This document shows positions 26,101 through 36,625 of a stretch of DNA of 64,000 nt, one piece after another. Every line of letters begins with the position of its first letter. Within the stretch, counting starts at the first letter, position 1. The DNA is from Monosporascus cannonballus (Eukaryota; Ascomycota; Sordariomycetes; Xylariales). The position numbers and the translations under genes were made by a program. The stretch lies in NCBI GenBank assembly GCA_004154925.1, contig QJNS01000016.1, forward strand, positions 481,641 to 545,640. The letters are read 5' to 3'. Under the pieces are notes generated by a model. The model did no database searches. It saw only the letters and a list, made by a program, of their open reading frames with translations, and was not told where the DNA came from.

Positions 26101-27331
26101 CGCGTCCGCCTTTCGGGTTTCCTCTCCGCTCTGATACACTGACTGACAGACAGGTCTCACGAATACGGAGGTGGACCACAGACTCCTGTATCAGATTGGG
26201 GTGCTAACGAGACTATTGAAAACCAATTGGTAATAATTGGGAGTCGCCCTGGGAACTGGACTGGAAAAAGAAAAAAATGGAAAGAAAAGTAAAAGACGGA
26301 ATGGTTTGGGAATGATGGATTTGGACAGAGAGGAGTGAAAATTCCCGGGTAGTTCGGCCCACCACGATTCGGCATGTACCTACTGCATGTTCATTCATAC
26401 GAGCCAGAAAAAGACGCGATGGGAGCTGTATGTAACCTGTAACCTGTTCCACGAATTCACCCATCGGCCCTAAACAGCACTGACCATCCGGCAGTGCAAC
26501 CAGATCGGTTAGCGCAGTTCCAAGTTCCAAGTGTCTTAGCGATCCATCTGTTGCCCCCTCCAGCTGCACCCCCCACGACCCCCTTTGGGGCCTTGGCCCC
26601 TGAACAGAAAGCCCCCGCAATTTACAATTTCGGCACTGGGCCGGCCGGCAACCTCACACGGGCTCTGTCTGGGCTTATGCAGGTACCGATGCTTGGCAGA
26701 TCGGGAGCCTCCGCAACCTTTTAACGTCACCTCAAGCACTACATCTTGTGGCATGCGGTCAGGCTCTGTTCCTACATACACATCACGGGACGCAACGCAT
26801 TCAAGGCACTGGGTTTTATATTTGATATTTCTGCAACGTCCATAATTGTTGAGCCCCCTCTCGCCACCCAGGTATGGCCCGTCGCTGCCATGCTATTGAG
26901 TGTATTTAGTGGTTTCCGGTCGGTCTCAGGATTTGACCCACTAAGCGGTTGCGCGATTTGTCTGTTCTCGTAACGCGAGCCCTCACCATGCAGGTACAGC
27001 GCCGCCATACTCATTGACCTCGGCATCCTTAGTCCCCCGCCCGCGCCAGTGCCCATCGCTCCTGAAATCGGTTTGTCCGGAGCTAAGGTTTGACGACCGG
27101 AGGAACCCGACACATTTGTCGGGTCTGGTGCGCCCCTGACGTCGCTCAAAAATACGCTGGGGAGGATGATCCTCAAGCCAGGTCGTACTCATAATCGCAC
27201 CAGGTTCTCCAAGATGAACAACCTCCGGTTAACAGAACAACGTAGATAAGTGAAGTGAGCAAAATAGGTCTGTAATATCGGGAAACGGCTTGGCTCCAAG
27301 CATTGGGTATGTTGGGCCTTTGGTGATGCTG

Positions 27332-27400
27332 TAAGTCGTTTCGCTCGATTATCTCCATCGTCTCCCGTGACAACTTTGCCCGATTAATACTGGGGTCTAT
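27332..27400 (+). repeat. Diverged direct repeat, copy 1
   Basis: About 70 bp that aligns with 28085-28152: GTAAGTCGTTTCGCTCGA against GGTCATTTCGTTCGA, then CCCGTGAC(A/G)A(C/T)TT(T/C)GCC(C/T)GAT(T/C)AAT. Most differences are transitions. The origin is unknown; possibly the remains of a duplicated transposon end. Confidence 0.5.
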
Positions 27401-28084
27401 CTAAGAGGCGCGAATGGCCATCTTTCCCCGAGGGGTGGGTGGCCGTGGGCGTGGACGATTATTGGTGTGCACTGCGGTTGAAGCCGTGGCGTTGCTTTCG
27501 ACCCTGGGTCCATGTGGCATTCGGGAATCGAATATTGCGATGGAAGATCCGATGAGAGTGGAGGCTCCTAATGGAAATTGATAAATGTCAATTCTAAGGC
27601 CATTGACAGACAGTCTGGTCCTCGGATTGTCAAGAGATTGACGAGCTCGAGGCCGCAGAAGATTCGGATTGGAATTTTGAAAGGATGCTATTAGTTTGTT
27701 ATGGTTGTTTATGAATGTTGATGCTTTATTAAGAATGTTGGCCGCTTAGCAGGAGATGTGCAAGACTAAGTAAGCAAGCACTTAGCTAGAAAAGCTAAGG
27801 TTATGGCATCATGATTGTCCCCATGAACAGGAGACATGGAAAGAGCCGTCTTCGGTGAGAAAGACAGCTAGCCATCTTCCCTATCATGATTATCTGCCAT
27901 ATCTTCATTCTTCAGTTTTATTTGCATGCATCTAATCTGATTCCATCAGCGGTAATAAGTTAATTCATGTATTCAGGGCCTCCTAATCTCCCACAGGAGA
28001 TTATAATGATGTTTTACCCCTAATACCAATGTTTCCCTGCTTCTTCTTTCCCTTCCAGTTCATAGTAGCCCAAAAAGGTTCTTT

Positions 28085-28152
28085 AGGTCATTTCGTTCGA
28101 CTGTCTCTATCATTTCCCGTGACGATTTCGCCTGATCAATATTTAGATCCAT
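28085..28152 (+). repeat. Diverged direct repeat, copy 2
   Basis: Partner of 27332-27400, 753 bp downstream in the same orientation. Confidence 0.5.
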
Positions 28153-28508
28153 ATAGACCCCCAGAAGGGCCATTTTCTTCCCCTCTTCCGACTGCTCCGC
28201 GGTCTGTTGCTAGGGTACCGATGCCATGGACTACCGGGCACGAGCCTGGCCCTCTCCGCGCAGTCCATGGCTCAGGAGACCCGTCCTGGGCCCTGTAGGT
28301 AGCGGCGGGATGGGCGTGTACTCGAACTCTAGGGTCATCTTCTCGAGTGGTGATGACGCAGGGTCCAACGGCGTCTTCAGCTCCCTGCCCAAGGATCTGT
28401 TCCGGTAATCCACAGCGCCAGGCCATTTGAGGCCTGCTTTGGCCCACTCCAAGGTCTCATTTGATTGGATTACAGGCCGGCTTTTGCCTAAAGTCCATCT
28501 ATATCCTC

Positions 28509-28690
28509 CAGGTGACGTATGACTAGATGGTGTACGATATTGATGAGGAGGAATTGACAAAATAGATGACTCTAGTGCCTCTGTGGTGTTGGCGTTCTCC
28601 GGTGCCGCTTGGTAAGGTCCAGGTGACGCTGGCCCAGACGGTGCATGATACCAATTGGGGGGGAGTGGACAAAGTAGATGACTCTAGTGC
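28509..28690. repeat. Two-copy tandem repeat, period 111 bp
   Basis: Unit 1 (28509-28580) and unit 2 (28620-28690) both run CAGGTGACG...GGTG(T/C)A(C/T)GAT...TTGACAAAATAGATGACTC or its GGACAAAGTAG variant, ending GATGACTCTAGTGC. Open frames on the minus strand cross it (28523-28900 and 28231-28560) with similar peptides SSTLSTPPQ and SSILSIPPH, but in different frames. Whether this was ever coding is unclear. Confidence 0.55.
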
Positions 28691-28699
28691 GAGCTTTTT

Positions 28700-30625
28700 G
28701 TTGTTCTCCCTGGCCAGGAGAATGTTCTGAACGTCCCATTTGACGAGAGGGGCTTTCTTCGCGCCGACCTGACGCTGCTGGATGGCATGCCATACCTTCC
28801 ACTCGAGATTCTTGGGTCTCTCTTGAGTGATCTTTCTATGCTTGTACTGCTTCTCAATGGTCTCAGAGACCGGTTCTCGGTAGTTCTTGAGACTGGGCAC
28901 CCTTTAAGGCGTAGAAGTCGTCGGGAGGTGCTGACTCATGAACAGGTTACGAGCAATTCGTGCGAGGAATTCCGTCGTGAGAGGAAGCGTCGAAGCTAAG
29001 ACAGACGCATGCAATTAAAGCTGAGTGTTTAAGCAGCGAAATCTTTCGGTTAGTGATCAATGAACAATGGTGTTGCTGTTGGTGTTGTGCAGTGGAAGTG
29101 GAAGTGGAGGGTCCGTGTGGTGTCAACAAGAATTACCTTTACCCTCGCTCCCCATCGAGAGGACTGCCTAGACACGCCATTTTTGAATTTTTGTTCCGGG
29201 TGCTTGCCACCCGTGTTTCATTGCTTTGATACTCTTTCCCTATCTCTTGAGCCTTATAGACGGGGATTGATACCTAATATGGGTTGGAGATCGTGCTCAC
29301 GACGATAACGGAGACACTCATGTCCGCGATAGCCAGATGAATCTATAGGAGGCGATTGAGTTTGATTAGTCCACACACATTAAACTCAACACTAGACCCC
29401 GGGTACCTGAGCTAGCCCTAATCTGAACGAGTGCGTTGCATGTGCGTCCTCGTGGCCTTTCCAATTGGGTTCTACTATATTGTTTTACGTCATGGGAAGT
29501 GCTGGTTGGAAAAGTTGCCCCCGAGGAACTGTCAAGTCAGGTCCTCCCCCCACCAAACCCCGGACGGATCGAACCGTTTCCGATGACGCTACTGGCCCGG
29601 TTCACCCTACCCCTTAACATATGGCACGGCACTGATGATTCCAGTATCTGTGTTGTATGGGGTTCATCTTGTAGGTATGTAGTGTCTGTATAGGTGTGAC
29701 TTAGACGTCTGCACTGGAACTTAATTCTTATCCTCTCCGGGTGGGGGTGCCTAGTTAGTTAGGTATACTCTAATGCCGCTAGAGTCGCCCCTTGAGCAAT
29801 AAACCACGAAGGTATAGTTAGAAGGGCAATGACTCAATCGTTAGGCTCTGCCTTAGATGTGGATGTATCCTGTTGACAAACAATTTCATCTCAAGTAAAC
29901 AAACCATTGGTGGTCAGTGCAAAGCAAGGAACATACCTCGCTGCCGGTAGAGTCTTATGGGCGCAAGATGCATGGCGCTGGTAGAAATCCGCGGCCAATA
30001 TACATAGCCCTTGGGGCCTTCAACGAGGTAAATGAACTACCGCTCTTAGGCAAAGGTGAGTACGGGCTCTAACGACGGTTTTTACATGTGATTGAGCAAC
30101 TGGCATGAGAATCCTCTTCAGAATGAACTCTATACTAGCCCATGAATATCATGGGCGATGTTTCCCCTATTATAGCATCGGATCAGCCTCGGTTTTAGAG
30201 GGATTAATTAGATGCAACTAGCTGTACGGTAGTGAAAGAAGTCCAGTGGGAAGACATGACTTGGGATGGAACCATTCTCATAGCAAAGCAAGGTGTGTGG
30301 TTATATTACTCGCTTCAAATGGAGCTCTCACCTAGAATGTCCAACAAGATAAGTGGTCAATGTACCTGGGCATGCCAGAGTATACTATAGCCTCTGAACG
30401 CACTCATGGCCAAACCTTCCCCATATGCACCCGTACGATAAGCATTTCGGCTGTGATGGCTTGATTCTTGCATGTTCCACCATCCACTCATATCCCTTGC
30501 TGGGCAATGCCGCATATACTTTCCCCAATTCAGCTCATATTCCCCCACCGTCCAAACAGAGAAGCAAGTCAGGTACTGCACTGTCCTTCTGCCACACAGA
30601 AAGAATGATATCATGTCCCTAACCA
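28700..30625. other. Intergenic, 1.9 kb, no gene recognised
   Basis: Normal-composition DNA without recognisable genes. A minus-strand frame at 28523-28900 (LEWKVWHAIQQRQ) is open for 125 codons, lacks homologues known to me and is not accepted. The right end is the 3' flank of the tandem family member A. Confidence 0.4.
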
Positions 30626-30664
30626 TCAAAAGGTGGCTAACTGATGGAGCTCATCGAACAATAC

Positions 30665-31536
30665 CTAATCATCGAGCTCCGCGTAGGTTGTGGTTTCGTA
30701 GGGGACAGCCACAGAGTCAATTTTTGACTCCATTTTCAGTTTCTTCCGGGCGGACCGTCTCGTACCCATAACGTCGGGGCTTTTGGTTGCCCTAGCCTCT
30801 TGGGCAGCAAGCACTTCACACAGCAAAGACTCCAGATCATCCGGAAACGGTTCTTTGTAGCCGAGTTGTCCTATTAGGCGTAGGTACTCGAGCTCTGGGG
30901 CTGGCGTGTATCCATCCGTAGTTGATGCAGGTTTGGCTTGCTGTTGTAGGCCGTTGGCCACTTTCCTGACACCGAAGCATTCAAACCCTGGTGGCGGTCT
31001 GACCATAGTCTCAGTGAGAGGACTGTCGATGATTTTCTCGTGCTTGAATATCTGGAAGAGCAATGATGGACTACAGAAAGCTTTCTTAGGGCGGCCATTC
31101 TGAGAGACTCTGGCCCTAAGTCGACCACCATTAATGGTAGCCTTTGAGCCATTCAGCTGTACTAGAGATCCTGAGCTGCTCTCGCTGGCCCTGTTCTGTC
31201 CGTTAGTGGCTGTCGACAATGTCTCGGAGTAATGAAGACTTACACTGCGCAGTCACTAGAGTCATTGGTTCCTCTCCGTTCCAGGACGTCATCCCGGCAA
31301 CCTTGGGCGGAAGAGACGCAAGTCCATTGGATGCGCTCGACGATCTTGTCGCCGAATTGGCTGTCATTATGAGATGCGATGTTCGGTTCGCAGAAGACAC
31401 CAGGCTTGTGGTCAGGTAGGGCAACTCCAGAGTCACCCTTGGGCTGTTGGCTCTTATTAACGTGTGCCACCAAGCAGAAATGAGGAGAAGCGGCCGAAGA
31501 TAGATCCGCCGGCTTCGTGTGCCCCATGAAAGGCAT
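30665..31536 (-). CDS. Unrecognised two-exon protein, tandem family member A
   Basis: Model complement(join(30665..31190, 31244..31536)) gives 272 residues. The start MPFMGHTKPADLSS is at 31536. The intron at 31191-31243 has donor GTAAGT and branch CACTAAC. Acceptors at ACAG, AACAG and GCCAG lie within 15 bp, and the GCCAG acceptor (exon 2 from 31184) also keeps frame. Exon 1 holds GDSGVAL. Exon 2 holds ESSSGSLVQL, SPSLLFQIFKHE, the motif VRPPPGFECFGVRKV and a basic RRSARKKLK that could be a nuclear localisation signal. The TAG at 30665-30667 seems premature: 12 further sense codons (VLFDELHQLA) follow to TGA at 30626-30628 and match member B, which has TGG there. No known domain was recognised. 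GDSG alone is not evidence of a serine protease. Confidence 0.6.
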
Positions 31537-32381
31537 TGCGAGATTTCACCTCCAATTGAGGAGGCAGGTTGGTGAAGGATCTGCTGGAGAAAAGCGAAAG
31601 TTACTTCAAGTAATGGAAGCGTGAATGAGTATTTTTCTTTTCTGGATGAGTTGAGCCAATAGGCGAGATGAAGAAGTTGTTCTTCAATTGCGAAAGGATG
31701 GTTGAAGATGTTGTCGGAAACAGAATTGTGAAGCAGAAGGGAGAGGAGGGACATGTTCGAGTTGCAGAAAGGTGGGTGAAAATAAGTTCCAGTTGGGAAG
31801 CAAACGTCGTTTCCGAGTAGCCGCATAATTCCTGTCGAGATGCGTTAAGAAAGCATAAAGATCACATGATTAAGTAGTTGTCTGGGTGAAGCTGCAGTCT
31901 ATATAGTCGTTGCCAGCTCAATACACTCTCCGGTTGCTACGCGATGGCATCCTATAACCGGAAGAGTACTTGCAGCCCTGAGAGCTGTCTCAGCCCAGCA
32001 TATGGTTATATCAGTATCAGCTGATCGAAAAAAAGGGTCTTGGGGTTGTAGAGGAATATAGAAAAGGGCGGGCTAATCTCGTCCGACAGATTTCGGCGCA
32101 TTAAGGTTAACCAAAATATTTGGTAGAATTCCGTGAGCGTAAGGTCAAGGTCTTCGGTATATCTGACGCCCTACACTCGTTTATCTACCTAAAATTCCAT
32201 TATGGCCTGGTTCCGTAGCTCTACGAAATACCCCACTACTTGCGCCTCCTGACCGCATACTATCCAGGTTGATACCCGTCTGCCGTCATAGCGTAGCACC
32301 CAAGTCTCGCATCCCACGTGTACGATCAGTCCTGTGTGCGTTTCAAAGCTACGCCGGGGATGATTCCGTATTGCAACAGGG
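31537..32381. other. Spacer between tandem family members A and B
   Basis: Promoter side of member A and 3' flank of member B. No separate gene recognised. Minus-strand open frames here lie upstream of the member A start and have no recognisable content. Confidence 0.4.
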
Positions 32382-33220
32382 TCAGAAATTTGCTAGCTGA
32401 TGGAACTCATCGTAGAGCACCCAGTCTGTTTCCTCGTAGTCGGTTGTCATGAACGGTACCGTCACGCAACCCACCTTAGACTGTATCTTCGTCGTTTTTT
32501 GCGTCGGGCGGGTCGAAGTCCTTCCGTCGTAACCTCTCGCCCCTATACCTCGATAGATTGGATGCTCTGGTGAGCAGAGGTATCGAAGCTCCAGGGGTGG
32601 TATGGACTCATCCTGAGTTGACTGGGTCTCGACGTACTATTATGTGTTTTTCGTCACATTCCGTGCACCGAGATGCTCGATGCCAGGTGGCGGTCTGACT
32701 ACAGCCGCCTGTCTCCGAGTGGCGCTGGATGCCTCATGGTCAAACAGTCGAGACAGCAACGATGGACCACGGTATTCCTTCGGATATTCTTTCTGGAAGT
32801 TTTTCCTGCTAAATTGGCTGCCACTGATCGTAATTTCGTCTTCTAACTGTATGAAAGACGCCGAGCTCGACACGCTCTCGCTGGCATATCTGTTAGCAAG
32901 GTTTGACAAGGCCTTGAAATAATAGTAACTCACATCGCACAATCACCCCATCCACCAAGTTCAATCTCTGTCACGGTCTCCGTAGGCTTGGTAACTGTCG
33001 CGTAAGGTGAAAAAAGCCGCTTGGTATGATTTGGGATCTTGGCGTCGGTAGGGTGAAGCACGTTAAGGTGACCATGAAGAGAACTGGGTTCGCCTTCATG
33101 TAGGACAACGCCGGAATCGCCGTCGATATGCGGCTTGGCATTCGGAACAACGTGGAGGAATGGACAATTGTTCTCCAGGCAGTTGAACATGTCGGAAGGT
33201 TTAACGGTTCGCATCGTCAT
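32382..33220 (-). pseudogene. Tandem family member B, nonsense-broken
   Basis: Exon 1 is complement(32934..33220), starting MTMRTVKPSDMFNC and containing IDGDSGVVLH. The intron 32890-32933 has donor GTGAGT and branch GCTAAC; the acceptor may be the next GCCAG, six bases into exon 2. Exon 2 contains SESVSSSASFIQLED, YRGPSLLSRLFDHE and VVRPPPGIEHLGARNV, parallel to member A. Two adjacent stops, TAA (32640-32642) and TAG (32637-32639), interrupt it. Downstream the same frame stays open to TGA at 32382-32384 with ELRYLCSPEHP, VPFMTTDYEE and DWVLYDEFHQLANF, which match members A and C. Both stops stand where Gln codons would be expected, that is CAA and CAG changed by C to T. The rest of the gene is in one frame, so the loss may be recent. 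Confidence 0.65.
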
Positions 33221-34463
33221 GGCATGACTTCAATTGAGGATAACAATTAAGAGGCGGAGAAATTCTGAAGGTATATCCCTCAGGAAGATGTTGAAAACTC
33301 GGAATGAAAAAGATTGTGGTGAACGAGGAAAGGAAGAGATTGAACAACGTTCTTCGTGGGAAGCGTAACTCGTTCCATGAGGGAATCAGGAAACTTCAGG
33401 TGCTAAAGTGTCCACGACGAAAGTATTAGAGAGCAGTAGGGAAAGGATAAAAGACCACCTGAGCTTATTGCTGGCCTGGACGAAGACCTCGTTGGTAGAG
33501 ACTTTGCTATTGGGATTTAGATATATCAAGTTTAGAAGTATTGTGTAGGTGAACAGCCAGGAGACGATTCAATGCTATATATGGTCCTGAAATTAAAGGT
33601 CTTAGTACTAATCGAAATGCGGATCATATATGAAAAAATAAGGTTCATGTTCCACAGTTTTAATCTTCGGAGATAGCAAAAACCTAAACTGTGCTCTTTC
33701 TTCTATATTCCGCCAATGGCTATGGAGTGGCGTACATTTAGCAGAAGAATATTGGTAGACCAAAACTGGTATCACAGCTTTCTATCAATATCGCTTAGGG
33801 TAGAAACTAAAGGCATTGAGAAAGACATCGAGAAAGGCATAGAGAAGGGATGGTTAGACTCGTCGTCCAAAGCCTAACGGGCAGACGGGGGTCGGCCTAT
33901 CTCCTGACGTGGTAATATGCTACGGGGTAGAGCAAGACGAAAGAATCCCGTTACATTCAGTAACTTAAATATGGCTCTAAATAAGTTCCGACCCCACTGG
34001 AGAGAGCGTTAACAGTTCTCCTGTGCGCCAGGTCTAATAGAGACCAAATATACCCAGCTCATCCAATACAGGCACCAGATATTGAGTCCATCTAGTTGCG
34101 CGCACTTCTTTCTCCACTCTTAGAACTGGCCAGTATCGTTTAGGGAGCCGCGAAGACTCCTTGCATCAACATGCTCTCAGGACACTTTCCTGGGTGGTCG
34201 CCCGCCTACCTCCATAGCAGACTCCAATCCATTGCCCAAGCATTTCAGGAACCAACTACTCTTCTCCCAATCAACGCCACGCGATACCGTTATAATGTCG
34301 CCACTTGGTGTAACTCATCGTTATACGACCAGTCGCCTGCCTCGTCGTGGCCGACAGTTCGATATGGCACTGCCACGCAATGTGCTTTCTGCACCAACCC
34401 CGATTTATTTCTCGGCGACTAGGTTGATGCGCGGTGGCTGGCGCTTCTGATCGACCATCTAAA
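33221..34463. other. Spacer between tandem family members B and C
   Basis: Normal to slightly AT-rich DNA. No gene recognised. It would hold the promoter of member B and the lost 3' part of member C. Confidence 0.4.
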
Positions 34464-35175
34464 CTAGGGATGCTCTGGTGAGTAAAGGTGCTGAAGCTCA
34501 GGCAGTGATGTGAGCTCATCTTGAGGCGATGCGGTTTTACCCAGATGTTGCACATTGTCGGTGAGCTTTCGCAGACCTAAATATTCGAAGCCCGGCGGTG
34601 GTATAACTATAGTCTCCGTACTCGTAACAGCGATGAATTCACTGTGATGGAACATTTGAGATCTTAATGTTTTGTAATTATTGCAAAACATCGGGCGCTC
34701 GAACTGCGTTTTTTTGTTCAAGCGTAATATAGTTATATATTCCTACATAATGATGGACCAAAGGACGTCGTCGGACGCCTTTTCTGGAAGTGACTGGCAC
34801 CGCCGTGGTTGTTGTCGACGGCATGGAAGTCCTTCAGCGGTAGAAGAGATACCTGAGATCACGCAGCCCCCACTTTAGCGTCTGCCAGCACGACTTGCTT
34901 TGGCAACATGTTGGATTATTAGAGACTCACACTGCGGAACCACTCCAATCAGAATCTCCTGTCTCTTCCGCGAAGATCTTCCGACTGACGGCTGTCACGC
35001 ATGCGGAGCGAGGCCAGCGGGCAGGACTGCCGGATTTACCACCGAGATCCGCGTCGTGACGATCAGGTAAGGAGTTGGGATCATTGAGTGAACCGAGCTC
35101 CTGTTAGTTCAGCGCAACGCCAGAATCACCGTCGGTGTACGTTGACGTGCGGTATATCACAGGGACGTCGAGAGC
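34464..35175 (-). pseudogene. Tandem family member C, degraded
   Basis: Exon 1 remains as TDGDSGVALN followed by a stop (35104-35106), then QELGSLNDPNSLPD to DSDWSGSAV. A GTGAGT donor follows (intron from about 34930) in the same phase as in A and B. Exon 2 shows GPSL, then a frame break with an AT-rich insert around 34680-34750, then LRSQMFHHSEF, TETIVIPPPGFEYLGLRKL and LPELQHLYSPEHP before TAG at 34464-34466. The PPPGFE motif and the intron position establish homology to A and B. Start and end are approximate. Confidence 0.55.
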
Positions 35176-36625
35176 CAGTAATTCGAGGTCAATCACGCGA
35201 GCCCGCAGGAGCAATGAATGGCATTTTCCGCGTTTTGATGGCTTCAGTTGAAGGTAAAAATAACAGAGCGGCTGATTGATTCATGTTGTGGGTGGGAAAG
35301 TGGTTGAGAATCGGAGTATCTCCCTCAAATTGATTGATAGTTGATTGAGGGAGCAAAATATTAATATTTCGCAATGTTGAAAAGCTCGAGTCGGAAAGCG
35401 TCTCAAGCGATCCCTAGAATCGAGTTGGAGGATTACTTTCAGAGGGTGTTGCTGTAGTAAGTAGTAAGGTCATCCCCCTTGACAACCGAACACTTAAGTG
35501 GCAATATGAATTGAGCATCTTAGCAGTTCCAGGATGCTTTACAGATAGCGGATGAAGACATTTGCCGTGGGGTTGAGGAAAATCATATCTCTATAGTTGA
35601 GTCTGTCCTCTCTATACCGTGGTGTTCGCCTCTATCGCTGTTGCTGTTCATTGTGGATTTCGTGGTACTAGCTTGTTTGCGTACGGCGATGCGATCTCCA
35701 AAAGCAACTTGGCGCGACGAAAAATACTTCCAAAAATTCAACGCGAAATTCAACCATATGGGGTCCGCCCGGAAAACGATATGCTCATGAAGTGTCAATC
35801 ATTCTTGTTAAGGGGGCCGCTTTATCAGCCCCGATAACTCGATAGCTCCTTATCCCGCTTACATGCAATGTAGTACGTAGTATAGGACTAAAGCGCTTTG
35901 CGCATGGACCATGGGCCATAATATATTGGCAGTGATGTGAGGAACATCGTGTGCATCTCAACACAAGGCCCTCTGAAGGGTGACATGTATTGCGTCGTCT
36001 CGTCTAGGGGCCATAATTATTAATGAAGATGAAGCTATCCCGCTAGGGCGTAGGGACTCTAGGATGGGAATTCAGACTTTGATCCCCATCGCCACCGCCT
36101 GAGCAGATTCGCGAGCATTTCAGTCGAGGCCGTAACGGCTCGTATTCGTCCTTCATGTGTAGATCACGCCTCCAAGTCGAAGTGTCCGGCCTTGCCCGAT
36201 AGAGATATAAATAGATACACAATCCGATGGCAGTTCCGTAGCAGTGTCAGGCAATCAAGCATCCCCCTTACTATTAAAGGAGGGCTCGAAAGCTGTTATG
36301 GATCTACGAGATCAAATGGCAGAGGAACGGCCAGAATCTACAGATCCCTGGTATCAAGAACCTCTTACACTCATAGTCCTAAGCTTTTCAAGCCTTTACG
36401 CTAAGGATGTCAAGGGGCAGTACTTATATCAGATTTCTAGGCGGACTTTATTACTAGATGTACAGGCATCACTTAGTTTGGCTCGCGCATGCCAGGAGGA
36501 CCTCCGTTCCATATAAAGTTGTTATTTGTTTATCCTGATGTTGAAACGAAGAGAACGATTGCTATCTGTAACTATGCTAAATAGAACTTAAAAGGTTGCC
36601 GCCCATTGAACGCTGCCAAATAGCA
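35176..36625. other. Intergenic, no gene recognised
   Basis: No recognised gene. An open frame at 36244-36516 (90 codons from GTG, no ATG near its start) resembles nothing I know and could be an exon relic. The right side is the 3' flank of the EEP gene. Confidence 0.4.

Larger units (their letters stand above)
26101..28508. other. Intergenic, 2.4 kb, no gene recognised
   Basis: Contains the promoter side of the membrane-protein gene and a long stretch of normal composition with no recognisable product. It holds the diverged direct repeat described at 27332-27400 and 28085-28152. The 27700-28020 part has stretches like those of LTRs, but boundaries could not be set. Confidence 0.4.

Noticed and set aside
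28523..28900. 125-codon minus-strand frame
   Set aside because: No homologue known to me; includes a tandem duplication and lacks supporting splice or promoter signals.
31240..35175. Serine protease identity from GDSG in the tandem family
   Set aside because: The motif is GDSGV rather than GDSGGP, no His or Asp triad partners or fold landmarks are visible, and it could be coincidence.
36244..36516. 90-codon frame
   Set aside because: No ATG near the start and no recognisable domain; kept only as a remark in the intergenic entry.
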